Assembly: GCF_965363235.1 (NCBI RefSeq)
Contig: NC_134845.1
Location: forward strand, 20,462,524-20,526,523
Length of the DNA stretch: 64,000 bases
Source: Mytilus galloprovincialis
Taxonomy: Eukaryota; Mollusca; Bivalvia; Mytilida; Mytilidae
Direction of reading: 5' to 3'
Program-made: the position numbers and the translations under genes
Notes under the pieces: generated by a model
What the model saw: only the letters and a program-made list of their open reading frames with translations
What the model was told of the DNA's origin: nothing
Databases searched by the model: none
Shown here: positions 1-10,050 of the stretch, in pieces
How positions within the stretch are numbered: position 1 is the stretch's first letter
Layout of the letters: every line of letters starts with the position of its first letter

Positions 1-1175
1 AACTAAAGAATAAACAACACGAACCCCACCAAAAACTAGGGGTGATCTCAGGTGCTCCGGAAGGGTAAGCAGATCCTGCTCCACATGTGGCACCCGTCGT
101 GTTGCTTAAGTGATTACAAATCCGGTAAATAGTCTAATTCGGTAGGTCATATTCATGAAAGGGGATTGTAGTTACGACGTAAGGAACATATCCGATATCA
201 TTTGTGAAACGGTTATTCCATAACGGTCAACCAACTCGTGATGGCGTCCGTAAAATTTACGAAGGGATGATTTCAACTTCACCATTTGGAACTCTTGGTT
301 TAATAGCTTCCTTGTGAGCAGCAAACCTCTATCAAGAAAATCATGATAGGAAATGCAAGCACGGGAATATCGTATCAATTGGGAGATATATACCCCGTAT
401 GCAGGTGCTGCTGGAATGTTGCTACTTAGAAATGGAAAGTTCACAATTGGAAAGCTGAAATCATCTCTTTTGTCGTAAAGTTTTGTTTTCAACCGACCCT
501 CATTGTCAATTTCTAGATGTAAGTCAAGATATGAAGCCGACTTAACTGTATCTGTAGTATCCTTTATCTCTAGTTCGATTGGATAGATGCGTTCCACATA
601 GTCACCAAATTTTGAATTGTTTAGTGAAAGAACATCATCTATATAGCGGAAAGTAGAGTTAAAGGATATTGCTAACTTCTTATCTTTCTTCCTAAGAAGT
701 TCCTGCATGAAGTCAGCCTCATAATAATAAAGAAACAAGTCGGCGAGTAGAGGGGCACAGTTTGTTCCCATTGGAATGCCGACAGTCTGTTGAAAAACAC
801 GTCCTCCGAACGTAACAAATATGTTATGAATCAAGAAATCAAGCATCTTGATAATATCAGTTTCAGAGAATTTTTTGTTTGAATCAGAGTGATTCTTTAC
901 AAAGTAGGATTTATCCCTCCCTAAGACAAGATACTTGTATCTACGTTGGCCATTCTTTTTTATGAAGCAAAGTAATATCAACTCTTTCAATTTGTCTTTT
1001 AGTTTGGAATGTGGAATACTTGTGTACAGGGTAGAAAAGTCAAATGTTTTAATACTGTTACAAGATGAAAGAGAGTTAGATTGTATGTACTCTAAAAGAT
1101 CTTTTGAATTTTTAAGTATCCACATCTGATTCACGCCACCTCTAGAATAGGCAGTTTCACAATAACTTTGCATCT
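1..1175 (-). mobile_element. Penelope-like retroelement, 5'-truncated copy with 3' tail
   Basis: The reverse transcriptase reading frame (1173 to 172) is followed on the minus strand by a non-coding tail that contains the rc of 'ggtgctccggaagg' and runs off the left edge of the window. The same order, RT end then tail, recurs at 4450-5345, 21274-21745 and 21915-26000. Homology to the fullest copy (24780-24900) stops near 1175, so the copy is truncated at its 5' side, as expected of target-primed reverse transcription. Assignment to the Penelope-like group rests on RT motif similarity only. Confidence 0.75.
172..1173 (-). CDS. Penelope-type reverse transcriptase domain, partial
   Basis: A 333-residue open stretch carrying an RT core. 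Motif A is FDFSTLYTSIP, motif B is GIPMGTNCAPLLADLF, motif C is RYIDDVL with both catalytic aspartates, and a later SYLDLHLEI block resembles the conserved F/YLDL segment of Penelope-like enzymes. The protein would copy element RNA into DNA. It lacks the N-terminal part seen in the 21.9-26 kb copy, and no GIY-YIG endonuclease follows the RT: the frame ends about 40 residues after the last conserved block (KFYGRHHELVDRYG). The first methionine is probably not a genuine start because upstream homology is truncated. The family is inferred; an unusual non-LTR clade is the main alternative. Confidence 0.7.
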   Translation of the reverse strand: MQSYCETAYSRGGVNQMWILKNSKDLLEYIQSNSLSSCNSIKTFDFSTLYTSIPHSKLKDKLKELILLCFIKKNGQRRYKYLVLGRDKSYFVKNHSDSNKKFSETDIIKMLDFLIHNIFVTFGGRVFQQTVGIPMGTNCAPLLADLFLYYYEADFMQELLRKKDKKLAISFNSTFRYIDDVLSLNNSKFGDYVERIYPIELEIKDTTDTVKSASYLDLHLEIDNEGRLKTKLYDKRDDFSFPIVNFPFLSSNIPAAPAYGVYISQLIRYSRACISYHDFLDRGLLLTRKLLNQEFQMVKLKSSLRKFYGRHHELVDRYGITVSQMISDMFLTS

Positions 1176-1244
1176 TTCTCTATATCGGTTAACCACTCTG
1201 AAATTTAGAATTATGATACATGTATTGAAATTATTATACTTTAT

Positions 1245-1430
1245 TTTATGCAATATGTATAAAAAAGAAGGTGTCGTATGATTGCCAATGAGACAACTAT
1301 CCACAAAAGACCAAAATGAAACAGACATTAACAACTATAGGTCACCGTACGGCCTTTAACAATGTATGCTTGTGGCAAAAAATCAACAGTAAAACTACTG
1401 ATGGATGTTCAAAAGCTTCAAATATTCTAA
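1245..1430 (+). repeat. Fragments of two interspersed repeats
   Basis: 1255-1375 ('gattgccaatgagacaac', 'aactataggtcaccgtacgg') matches sequences at 32805-32880 and 52890-52965. 1385-1430 ('cagtaaaactactgatgg' then 'agcttcaaat') matches one arm of the fold-back at 3128-3262. Class of the first family not resolved. Confidence 0.7.
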
Positions 1431-2404
1431 CATGTATCTCATCAATTTATTTTTTCAATACTCATCTAAAAACTTGCACTTTTTATGAAAAATGTTCTTT
1501 TTGTTAGTGTTTTCCATGCGTTCTTAATGCAAGAAAACAGTTGGCTTATGTAGTCATAAACAAGGGAAATTTACCTATGACATTATTGCATGATATAGCG
1601 TGTAAATTGTTGAAGAATTCAACATTGTGTAGTCTAATTTGCCTTTTTTTTTAATTTAGCATTAAAACAATGACTAGAATAAACTTCTTTATATATTTTG
1701 CAGGTGCTTCATGTAGATAAAAATGGAAGTCTCGTAAGCTGCGTAAAACTTAGCACCATGCGAATGATGAATATATAACATACAAGTGCAACACATGATT
1801 AAATTGGATATGAAAAATTCATATAAAAGGCAATATTGGAAGACGTGACGGAAGAAAACATTAAAATCTATAAATAGAAAGGACCAGTTGATCAAGATAT
1901 GGTGTAATGAAACATATGCATGATATATATGTATGCTACATTGTAATTGCCATGAAGAAATTGAAGTTTTATAATCGCTTGTTGAATTGATTGTGGATTT
2001 CAAGGTATCTTGTGTAATACCATTACTAGGAAGATACGTGTGGAAACATGATGTTGGGATGTATAACAGTATTTTAAATTTAGCAAATTTCATGAAATTA
2101 TAAGTGAACAGAAATTTCAATCTTATGCATGCAGAAATATCAGACGAAAACATAATGTAAAATTGTACAATGAACACTTGTAATTGCATGAACTAAACGT
2201 TTGCAAGTATAAAGTTTAGTTTTAGAGGCAGTATACCATGGCCAAATGGACAGTTAGCAGTGATTGCGGAAACTAATATAAGCTACATGTAGATCGATTT
2301 TGTTTATGATTACATACATGTACATTTTTTTATGTTGTTTTTTTTTAAAGGAAAAGGAATTCCAAATACATACAAATCTTTATTATATACATCAATTTAT
2401 TTTT
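1431..2404. other. No recognisable feature
   Basis: AT-rich sequence. A 166-codon open stretch on the minus strand (1689-2189) has a composition expected of AT-rich noncoding DNA and no recognisable domain. Confidence 0.6.
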
Positions 2405-2631
2405 ATTTTAACACATACGCCTAAATATCTTTACTCCATATTTAGTTTGCTTCTTCGTAGATTTGCTCAGTGCCTCGTCTAGTATATTTTCTTTCTCATT
2501 TGTTGATAATATCGGGAACCTCCCGCCAGTTGTCTTCTCTTTGTTTTCTTCTGCTATACTGTCAACCACTTCCATCATGTCAATTAAATCTTGGTCTTTT
2601 TCCGGATCATTCACCAGTTCTACTGTAATAA
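2405..2631 (-). pseudogene. Crypton/ZMYM-like N-terminal fragment, possible exon
   Basis: About 70 residues: an acidic stretch (NDPEKDQDLIDMMEVVD), then NILDEALSKSTKKQTKYGVK. The last part resembles the 'S.NTKK.TK.AVK.F..W' helix at the N-terminal side of Crypton-type tyrosine recombinases and the ZMYM/QRICH1-like proteins derived from them. On the minus strand it is preceded by an AG acceptor after 'atttattac' near 2632. It ends in a stop with no convincing donor. The acidic frame at 3716-3976 upstream on the same strand could belong to the same decayed gene, but the phases I can read do not join cleanly. Family assignment is by motif memory and modest. Confidence 0.4.
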
Positions 2632-2979
2632 ATATGACTATGGTCAAATTATGAACTGTCTTTTTTATGTAAATTCAGAAATTATTTCGAGCATTAATTA
2701 GTGCAATCTTGTCATTTTATACATGATGCGATTTGAATTTTTGCAATATTAAGAAAAATCCTGTTTAATTTGATTCATATATAACAAAAGGAAGCAAGTT
2801 TTAATTTTTTTAGAGATTATGACAAGGGCTGTCACCGTTTTCGGAATAATTAAAACATCGCAATAATTTATGTATTTACAGTACATTTTGTATTTGTCAA
2901 CTGATGTGTCAATTTTTTAAAAAGTCTCACATTTTTGTATTGAAGAAGCCATAATTGCCTGGCTCACTGTGTTTAGAGC

Positions 2980-3110
2980 CCCCCCCCCTTTTTCCTTGAA
3001 AAATTTAGTTGGTTACAATGTATAGAGAATCACTGAAGCATGACCAAAGCGGGACCTCTCTAATACAGTCAGTGGGTCCCCAAAGCTAGGTTAGGAGAAC
3101 TCGAATTAGA
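2980..3110. repeat. Poly-C run and low-complexity flank
   Basis: A C run near 2981-2989 followed by T-rich sequence. No function recognised. Confidence 0.4.
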
Positions 3111-3124
3111 ATAGAGATAACTAT

Positions 3125-3345
3125 TGTATTTGAAGCTTTGCGGACGTCCATCAGTAGTTTTACTGTCGCAAATATCCGTTTACCTGTCTCCGCTCCGCGT
3201 CGCCAGGTAAACTCAATTTGCGACAGTAAAACTACCGATGGACGTTCACAAAGCTTCAAATAGAGTACAGTTACCTCTTAATTTGAAGCTTTACAGAGGT
3301 CAGGTAAACTCAATTTGCAACAGTAAAACTACCGATGTAGCTTCA
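3125..3345. mobile_element. Fold-back MITE with a partial second copy
   Basis: An arm at about 3128-3178 ('tttgaagctttgcggacg', 'cagtagttttactgtcgcaa') is repeated inverted at about 3212-3262. The centre has 'ccgctccgcgtcgcc'. A second, shorter copy follows at about 3282-3345. A related arm lies at 1385-1430. No reading frame: a non-autonomous hairpin element. Confidence 0.75.
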
Positions 3346-3715
3346 AATACAATACAGTAATCTCTCATAACTTTGGGCTATATCCTCAATAACCCCTTTA
3401 GCACCTCCAGCATTTTTTCCCTGAATTTGATTTGACAGAGAACCTCTATTTTCCCTAAAGGCAAACACAGAGAAAGGAATAAAAAGGTTGAAACAACTAA
3501 CAGTGATCAATATTAGAACATTTATATTAAATGGAAAGTGAATTATGAAGTGCAAAATTAAAGAAAGCCTGAATAGTCCCCGTTTATTGTTACGGGATGT
3601 AAATGTACATGTAGGGTGTTAAAATGTTTGACATGCTCTAGCCTAAGAAAAGTGATGGTATAAAAGGGTCAAGGTATAAGCTGTGCAGATTAAAATCTGC
3701 TTAGAAATTGTTAAT

Positions 3716-3976
3716 TTAAAACCTACAAGCAACTCCATCAGTAGGGTTATCACCCAAAACACCACTTGTGTCTACGTCGTCTGCTGTAACCACTGCCGGC
3801 ACTGCCGTAGGTTCGTATTGATCGGCTTCTGGCACTTCTCCTGTTGTTTCTTCGGCTACAGTTTGATCAGCTGATTGTAACCCATCCAAAACATCTGTTT
3901 CCAAGTGGAAATTTGGTATCAACGGGCCCAAAAGATCCAGTTATGTCATGTCAAAATCGTCGTCTGACGTAGCCAT
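3716..3976 (-). pseudogene. Acidic coding-like fragment, possibly exon 1 of a broken gene
   Basis: From ATG at 3976 the frame begins MATSDDDFDMT, meets a stop, then continues open for about 75 residues rich in D, E, T and V (DQTVAEETTGEVPEADQYEP, VVTADDVDTSGVLGDN). Low-complexity acidic N-termini like this precede the recombinase-like domain in many Crypton-derived invertebrate proteins, and a Crypton-like fragment lies downstream on the same strand at 2405-2631. That link is inferred. The stop suggests decay. Confidence 0.3.
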
Positions 3977-4152
3977 TGTTATTGTTTTCGAAGTATTTAT
4001 GTCACAAGATTCATACGCAAGGAATTTTGTGAAGCGGCTCCGACGGGTACATTGTAATTGTACGCTTGACAAAAGCCAATGAGAAAGCGTGTTACATAAA
4101 AATTGCATTAGAATAGTTTTTGTCTTGGATAGGAAAGCTTCCTATATTAATA

Positions 4153-4292
4153 GTTACATAGTGTGCTAGTGACCTTATACGATATATATGGGGTCAGTAA
4201 ATTCCATATTGGATGAGAGCGAAGCTTGAATCACTGTGTGGGATTTATTGAACCGATATTTATCGTATTAAGTCACTAGCACACTGTGTAAC
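4153..4292. mobile_element. Degenerate fold-back MITE (same family as 54430-54569)
   Basis: Starts 'gttacatagtgtgctagtga' and ends with its inverted, slightly diverged counterpart. The inner part contains 'tatatatggggtcagtaaat'. The copy at 54430-54569 has nearly identical arms; here the right arm has diverged, so this is the older insertion. Confidence 0.8.
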
Positions 4293-4449
4293 AAAATTTT
4301 CCATACCGACTTTCTTTTCTATTTCTTATTGATTTCGCAAAAGCTTAATTAGAAATTATGTTATTGTATTATGAATAAAAAAGCAGCTTTATATTGATCA
4401 CCTAAAATATTCTTTCTTAGTATTATATACCGTTCTGGAATTGACATAC

Positions 4450-5345
4450 CGGTTTCGGAGAACGTGTTCTTCAACAGACTGTCGGCATTCCAATGGGAAA
4501 TAACTTAGCCCCTCTACTTGCCGACTTGTTTCTTTATTATTATGAGGCTGACTTTAAGCAGGAACTTCTTAGGAAGAAAGATAAGAAGTTAGCAATATCC
4601 TTTAACTCTACTTTCCGCTATATAGATGATGGTCTTTCACTAAATAATTCAAAATTTGGTGACTATGTGGAACGCATCTATCCCATCGAGCTAGAGATAA
4701 AGGATACTACAGATACAGTTAAGTCAGCCTCATATCTTGACTTACATCTAGAAATTGACAATGAGGGTAGGTTGAAAACAAAACTTTACGACAAAAGAGA
4801 TGATTTCTGCTTTCCAATTGTGAACTTTCCATTTCTAAGTAGCAACATTCCAGCAGCACCTGCATACGGTGTAAATATCTCCCAATTGATACGATATTCC
4901 CGTGCTTGCATTTCCTATCATGATTTTCTTGATAGAGGGTTGCTGCTCACAAGGAAGAGTTGGTTGACCGGTATGGAATAACCGTTTCACAAATGATATC
5001 GGATATGTTCCTTACGTCGTAACTACAATCCCCTTCCCTTTCATGAATGTGACCTACCGAATTAAACTATTTACCGGATTTGTTATCACATAAGAAACAC
5101 GACGGGTGCCACATGTGGAGCAAAATCTGCTTACCCTTCCGGAGCACCTGAGATCACCCGTAGTTTTTTTATAGGGTTCGTGTTGTTTATTTTTTAGTTT
5201 TCTATGTTGTGTCATGTGTGCTTGTCTTTTTCATTTTTAGCTATGGCGTTGTCAGTTTGTTCTAGATTTATGAGTTTGATTGTCCCTTTGGTATCTTTCG
5301 TCCCTCTTTTACGTCGTATGTCGTGTCATATAGTTTATTCCACGT
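4450..5345 (+). mobile_element. Penelope-like retroelement, 5'-truncated, internally deleted copy
   Basis: Homology to the 1-1175 copy begins in RT motif B (about 4475: QQTVGIPMG) and runs through RYIDD and the SYLDLHLEI block to about 4955, then jumps to the last RT residues near 4957-5023. The common tail follows (rc relation to 1-130), ending in 'tttcgtccctcttttacg' near 5315. It is broken and cannot encode a full RT. Confidence 0.75.
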
Positions 5346-5984
5346 CTCATTGTTTTTCACATAGCAATAAACTTGTCACAATCGTTTTTAGATTTATTTC
5401 AGACGAAAAATCAAAGCAGGAAAGCATGCCATTTAATAATAAATAATTACATTAGATGTATGTTTCATTATAATACGTTATTCTGATTGGCTAACTGCAC
5501 ATCTTGCGTTATTCCTTGTTCAATTCCATTACACAATAAAATTTATCTCTCACGATGACACGAGGTCACACAATAAAGGTGAATTAAATAAAAACTTGAT
5601 AAAAATCGTGTTTTCATGATCCTAGCTAAAAAATGTAGTTATACGTATTGAATGCTTCCTTTTGTAACTTCATACGAAACACAAATAATCAGTTAATAAT
5701 TCATATGATCATAGAATCATAAATGTATGGTTAATGAGTCTTTTTTTGTCTAATATCATGCATTATTTCTGCTGTATAGGAATTTGCTTCTGTTTATTTT
5801 CGATTTTAGCAAGAAAGTAGAAAATTACCTACGTTATTAAGCAGATATATGTTGAATAATTAAAAGGAAAAGCCATTTATAATCCTCGCTTGAGATTTCT
5901 CTGTATAACGTGTCAGATATTATTTATTTATTGGAATCTAGGGATTATACATTTTAAAATATTGAATTTTTCCGAAAACTAAGG
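5346..5984. other. No recognisable feature
   Basis: AT-rich sequence without coding signal, inverted ends or tandem structure that I can recognise. Confidence 0.5.
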
Positions 5985-6190
5985 ACTTTCTTGTCCCAGG
6001 AATAGATTACCTTAGCCGTATTTGGCACAACTTTTTGGAATTTTGGATCCTCAATGCTCTTCAACTTTGTACTTGTTTGGCTTTATAACTATTTTGATAT
6101 GAGCGTCACTGATGAGTCTTATGTAGACGAAACGCGCGTCTGGCGTACTAAATTATAATCCTGGTACTTTTGATAACTATTGATTGTATT
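5985..6190 (+). repeat. Hammerhead-bearing short interspersed repeat, copy 1
   Basis: The stretch from 'attaccttagccgtatttgg' through 'ctcttcaactttgtacttg' to 'tgataactatt' recurs at 19975-20145 and 51020-51185, with shorter versions at 19700-19810 and 44745-44830. Every copy is centred on a hammerhead ribozyme core. Short elements with hammerheads (retrozymes) are known from bivalves; the name is applied here by inference. Confidence 0.8.
6103..6146 (+). ncRNA. Type I hammerhead ribozyme motif
   Basis: All core elements are present. CTGATGA is at 6109-6115. Stem II is GTCT 6116-6119 paired with AGAC 6125-6128 around a 5-nt loop. GAAA is at 6129-6132. Stem III is very short (A6132:T6139, C6133:G6138, loop GCGC). 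The cleavage triplet GTC is at 6138-6140. Stem I is GCGTCA 6103-6108 with TGGCGT 6141-6146, six pairs including two wobbles. Predicted self-cleavage is 3' of C6140. A minimal stem III is typical of hammerheads in Penelope-like elements and animal retrozymes. This is the best-preserved copy in the window. Confidence 0.85.
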
Positions 6191-9100
6191 AAATAGATAT
6201 TGTCGTAATCTATGTCTAACTTTCTACATGTTTTAAATGTGTACACTTTAAGCGTTAACTTTATTAATGAGGTAAGAGTCTTCTTGTCTTTAAATTATAT
6301 TTTGATTGTTTTAACTGGATTGTTACGGTTCTATTAACTTGTTACAATCATTTAATAGACTTAAACAGAAGCAGAGGGAAATGTAAGGTGAAAATAATAT
6401 TGAATGTGTTTGCACACAGACTTGCAATGTTGGATGGTTGTCTCATTGGCACTCATACTTCATCTGCTTATTTTATATTGAAAATATTTGTTGGTTTGAT
6501 GATGTTCAATGAATACCACATGATCAGCCTGCATACAGGATTATTTTGTAAAATTGTTTTTTTTAGCTGAATCATTATATTATTATGTATCCAACAATTA
6601 AAGTTTAAAGCAGTATTTCACATTTTTAATACCATATCAAAAGATTGTAACATTAATTAAAAAGATATTGTAATTTAAATGGTTTGATTCTGATTAACAA
6701 TTTTGATTATTTCTCTAAACAACTATCCAATAATAATGTGTACTTTTTATTGCGAGGGTGGAGTTGGAATACCAATAAAAGAACAAAAAAGACAATTTTT
6801 GTATACGGGTTTTAATGTGGATATTTTTTTCACCTAGTTAACCTTGATATATTTTCTTGCAATGTAGTAAAAATATCTGTATTACTTAAATTATAATTAA
6901 GTTCTATAATATGGATTCTTCAATCTGTAAATAAAAATGAAAAACTGTTTTGGATTCTAACATAGCTTAGATTATTATTACATGATTAAAAATTTACTAT
7001 AACTAAGCTTAATTAGCATCAAGCAAAGTCGATAGGTTATTTAAAGGAGACATTTCAATAGATAATGAATCGTCTGTTCCAATATAATATATATTATTAG
7101 AATGAAAGTTAGAACATGTTTATCCTCATATCTATCTCCATATAGTTCGGATAGAAAGTTTCTTGGAGGATAAGGTTTAAAGAGATAGGACCCATATCCC
7201 GGAATGTATTCAATCAGGACTATTAGAGGTTTGTCTTTCAATTACTTTTTTATTTACAGCGTCCATGTTTCAAGTACGAACTTGAGGATCTATTAGTATA
7301 ATTATACGGTGATTCTGAATCAGGGACAGTCTATACTAGGTAGTCCCTGTCTGAATATATGTTTAGATTAGACATTCCTGTACATTGACATTTTGATTGA
7401 TTATGGAAAATTTCTAAATTTTGTTCATTTATGGAAAATTTGAAATTCTGTTTGATAATGGAAAAGAACATCTACACAAAGAGCTCAAAATGTCAATTGA
7501 AAATTAATTATTAGTTTGTCTTTACTTTACTAATTAATGCAAGATGCACTTCGTTACAACCTTTGACAAAAACACATGACATTGCAGTATTGTATCAAAG
7601 CCCGTGGCAGATTATTTTTACATTATGAAATACGTCAAATGTTTTTGTAAATTATTTTCCCGAAAATTCGTAGACTGTAATATCTATATGCCATGAGATT
7701 GAAACAAATAAAACTTTTAACTTTTTAATGAAACAAATGCTTTGTGAAATGACCATTCTCCTGGTATGATTGTCTTAGCTCGAAATGTTTGAAAAGATAA
7801 TTATTTTATATAATAAGGTTTCTAGTATTTTCCTCGCCTTTCCAAAAAGTAAATTTCACCTTCATTATTGTAAATACAACGCATGTCATAACCAACACAA
7901 TCATGCTCTGATTGATTCCTTTACCACCTGTATAGTTTGTCCTTTTGTAGCAGCGGTTTAAACAATCAGTCGATTATTGACATGCTATGACGTTTATAAT
8001 GGTGTTTTGTTCATCATGTATTGTTTTAACATCTCTGATGAATTCGCTACTATTTTAATAACAATAGATATTGATAAAACTTCCCATCATTATTTCAAAT
8101 TTAAGGATTTTCTACAACACGTTTTTAAATCTGAAACAAAATAACCATAAATGATTCATCTTTTTAAGATCAGATATCACTTGGTTACAATGGCTCAACT
8201 ATTTGTTTAAATATTACCGGCAACAGTTGCAAATTATCATGAATCCTTCGTAAATATGTTTTATAACCTCATTGTTAATTCAGAATTTATTTTCTCTGTT
8301 TGCAGTTATAACACGATTTAATTCTGAGTACTTTGTAGAATCAGTTACTGTTTTATATTAAATCTAGTCATTATAAAAATTGCGGTCTTTTAACCTATTT
8401 ATGTAAAGCAAGGTTACACCCGAATGCTGCTGATAACATGATATTGTTTGGGGGATTGATGGTCACATTTTTATGATTACATAGTCGAGTAAAATTCATT
8501 ATGACATCAGTTGCTTTTTAAAAAGAGCCATTTACAATAATTGTAAGTTTTTCTCCCGACCGAGGACTCTATAATCATACAATCTACAAACCAGATGAAG
8601 CATAAATTTAACGTTGGTAAGAAAAAAGGCAACAGAAGCGTACATAAGTTCCAATCTCATAGATCAATAAAGAAATGTACACTTCTGCAGGGTATTGCAA
8701 AATGATAAATATTCAGTACAGCCTTAGCTCGTACCGTCGAAAGATATACTAGTTTTAACTTTTGCATGTATTGTTTTCTATGTTTTGATTCGATTAACAA
8801 CGTTACAATAGAAAATAGGATGATAATAATAATTTTACGAGAAACTTATTTTAGTTTCTTAACTAAAACTGTCTCGCTGATTAAAAAAACAAAAATCAAT
8901 ATATTTTATAAACAGTAATCACTAGAGGGTCACAGGACATAACCCTTTAGATAAACGTTATAAGATATTTCAATATTATTTCTGGGTTAAACCACAGGCT
9001 TTTAAACTTGCATATTAAGGAAAACCTAAAATAAATTCAATATTTCCTCATTGTGATATTTTGAAAATGATATTTATACAACAATCTTATCCCGCAATCA

Positions 9101-9729
9101 ATTAGTACTAACCAATATATTGAGAGTTCATACGTCATGTAAAGTCAGAGAAAGCATGACTTTGTGCAATGCCAAAAAAAAAGTAATCAACGAATTGTGG
9201 TACTGTACATGTGAAAGTACGAATGAGTGTGACAATAATATTTAATTAGATTTTAATCTATTAATAACAAAATCAATATTGGTACCGATGAAAACAATAT
9301 TCAAAGATTTAATTACGGTGTTGAATTGGTTATCTTTTAGAAAAAGTTTCTTTAAAGGATAGATATTTTTATTCGAAGTATATCTAAGTACGTGCGCTTG
9401 ATTTACAACATCACTGAAAATATTCATATATGATAGCCTATTTCGTTTGTAATAGGTTGTATACAGGTACAGCAAAACGCCAAAACTAAATCTTTGTCTA
9501 TTTATAAATATAAATAGATAAAATTGATGGTTGAAGAATACATGAGAAATAAATGCTTTAAGTTTTGAGTTTCCTTTACAAACCAATTTAAATATTATAA
9601 AAAAAACCAGTATTGGAGAACGAAATCTTACAATATCTTTATTGGTCTTCACCCTATAATGTTAAAAAAACCTCTTTTGATGATTAAGTAACAATACAGA
9701 TTAATGTTTGTAATTAAAAAAAGAGATTC
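6191..9729. other. AT-rich stretch without recognisable genes
   Basis: No convincing exon, inverted terminus or RNA gene. A small hairpin lies at about 7325-7355 ('cagggacag' / 'ctgtccctg'-type pairing). 7905-8180 is weakly similar to 9730-10050 and 14370-14830. Confidence 0.5.
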
Positions 9730-10050
9730 CCTTTATGGTTTACTATATGCTTTGTCCTTTCGTAACAGTGGTATAAATCTAAGTTGATTATTGTAAAATT
9801 GGAACAGTTATTGTTATTTATTTGCTATGACTATCAGATATAAATATTTGTATCATGTTTTCAAAGTTATGATATCTCTGATGTATACAGTTTTATATTC
9901 GTAACAATATTTAATTATTATAGTTATCAGTGATATTCTATCATTATTTTTAATGCTGTGGGTTTTATCTTAAACACGATTTTTTAACAAAGTGAAACAA
10001 CATAACAATGAATAATGCGTGTTTGTTTAACCAAATTTCACTTTAAATAC
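9730..10050. repeat. Diverged member of a duplicated AT-rich block
   Basis: Contains 'cgtaacaatatttaatt' followed by 'ttatagtt', also found at 14526-14551, in the same order relative to 'gtccttt(c/t)gta' and 'tctctga(t/a)gtat'. A fainter member is at 7905-8180. Probably an old repeat family of unknown class. Confidence 0.5.

Noticed and set aside
1689-2189. 166-codon open frame on the minus strand
   Set aside because: Composition (F, I, Y, H, C rich) is that of translated AT-rich noncoding DNA. No domain, signal or homologous frame.
9242-9652. 136-codon open frame on the minus strand
   Set aside because: Lies in AT-rich sequence with no recognisable motif.
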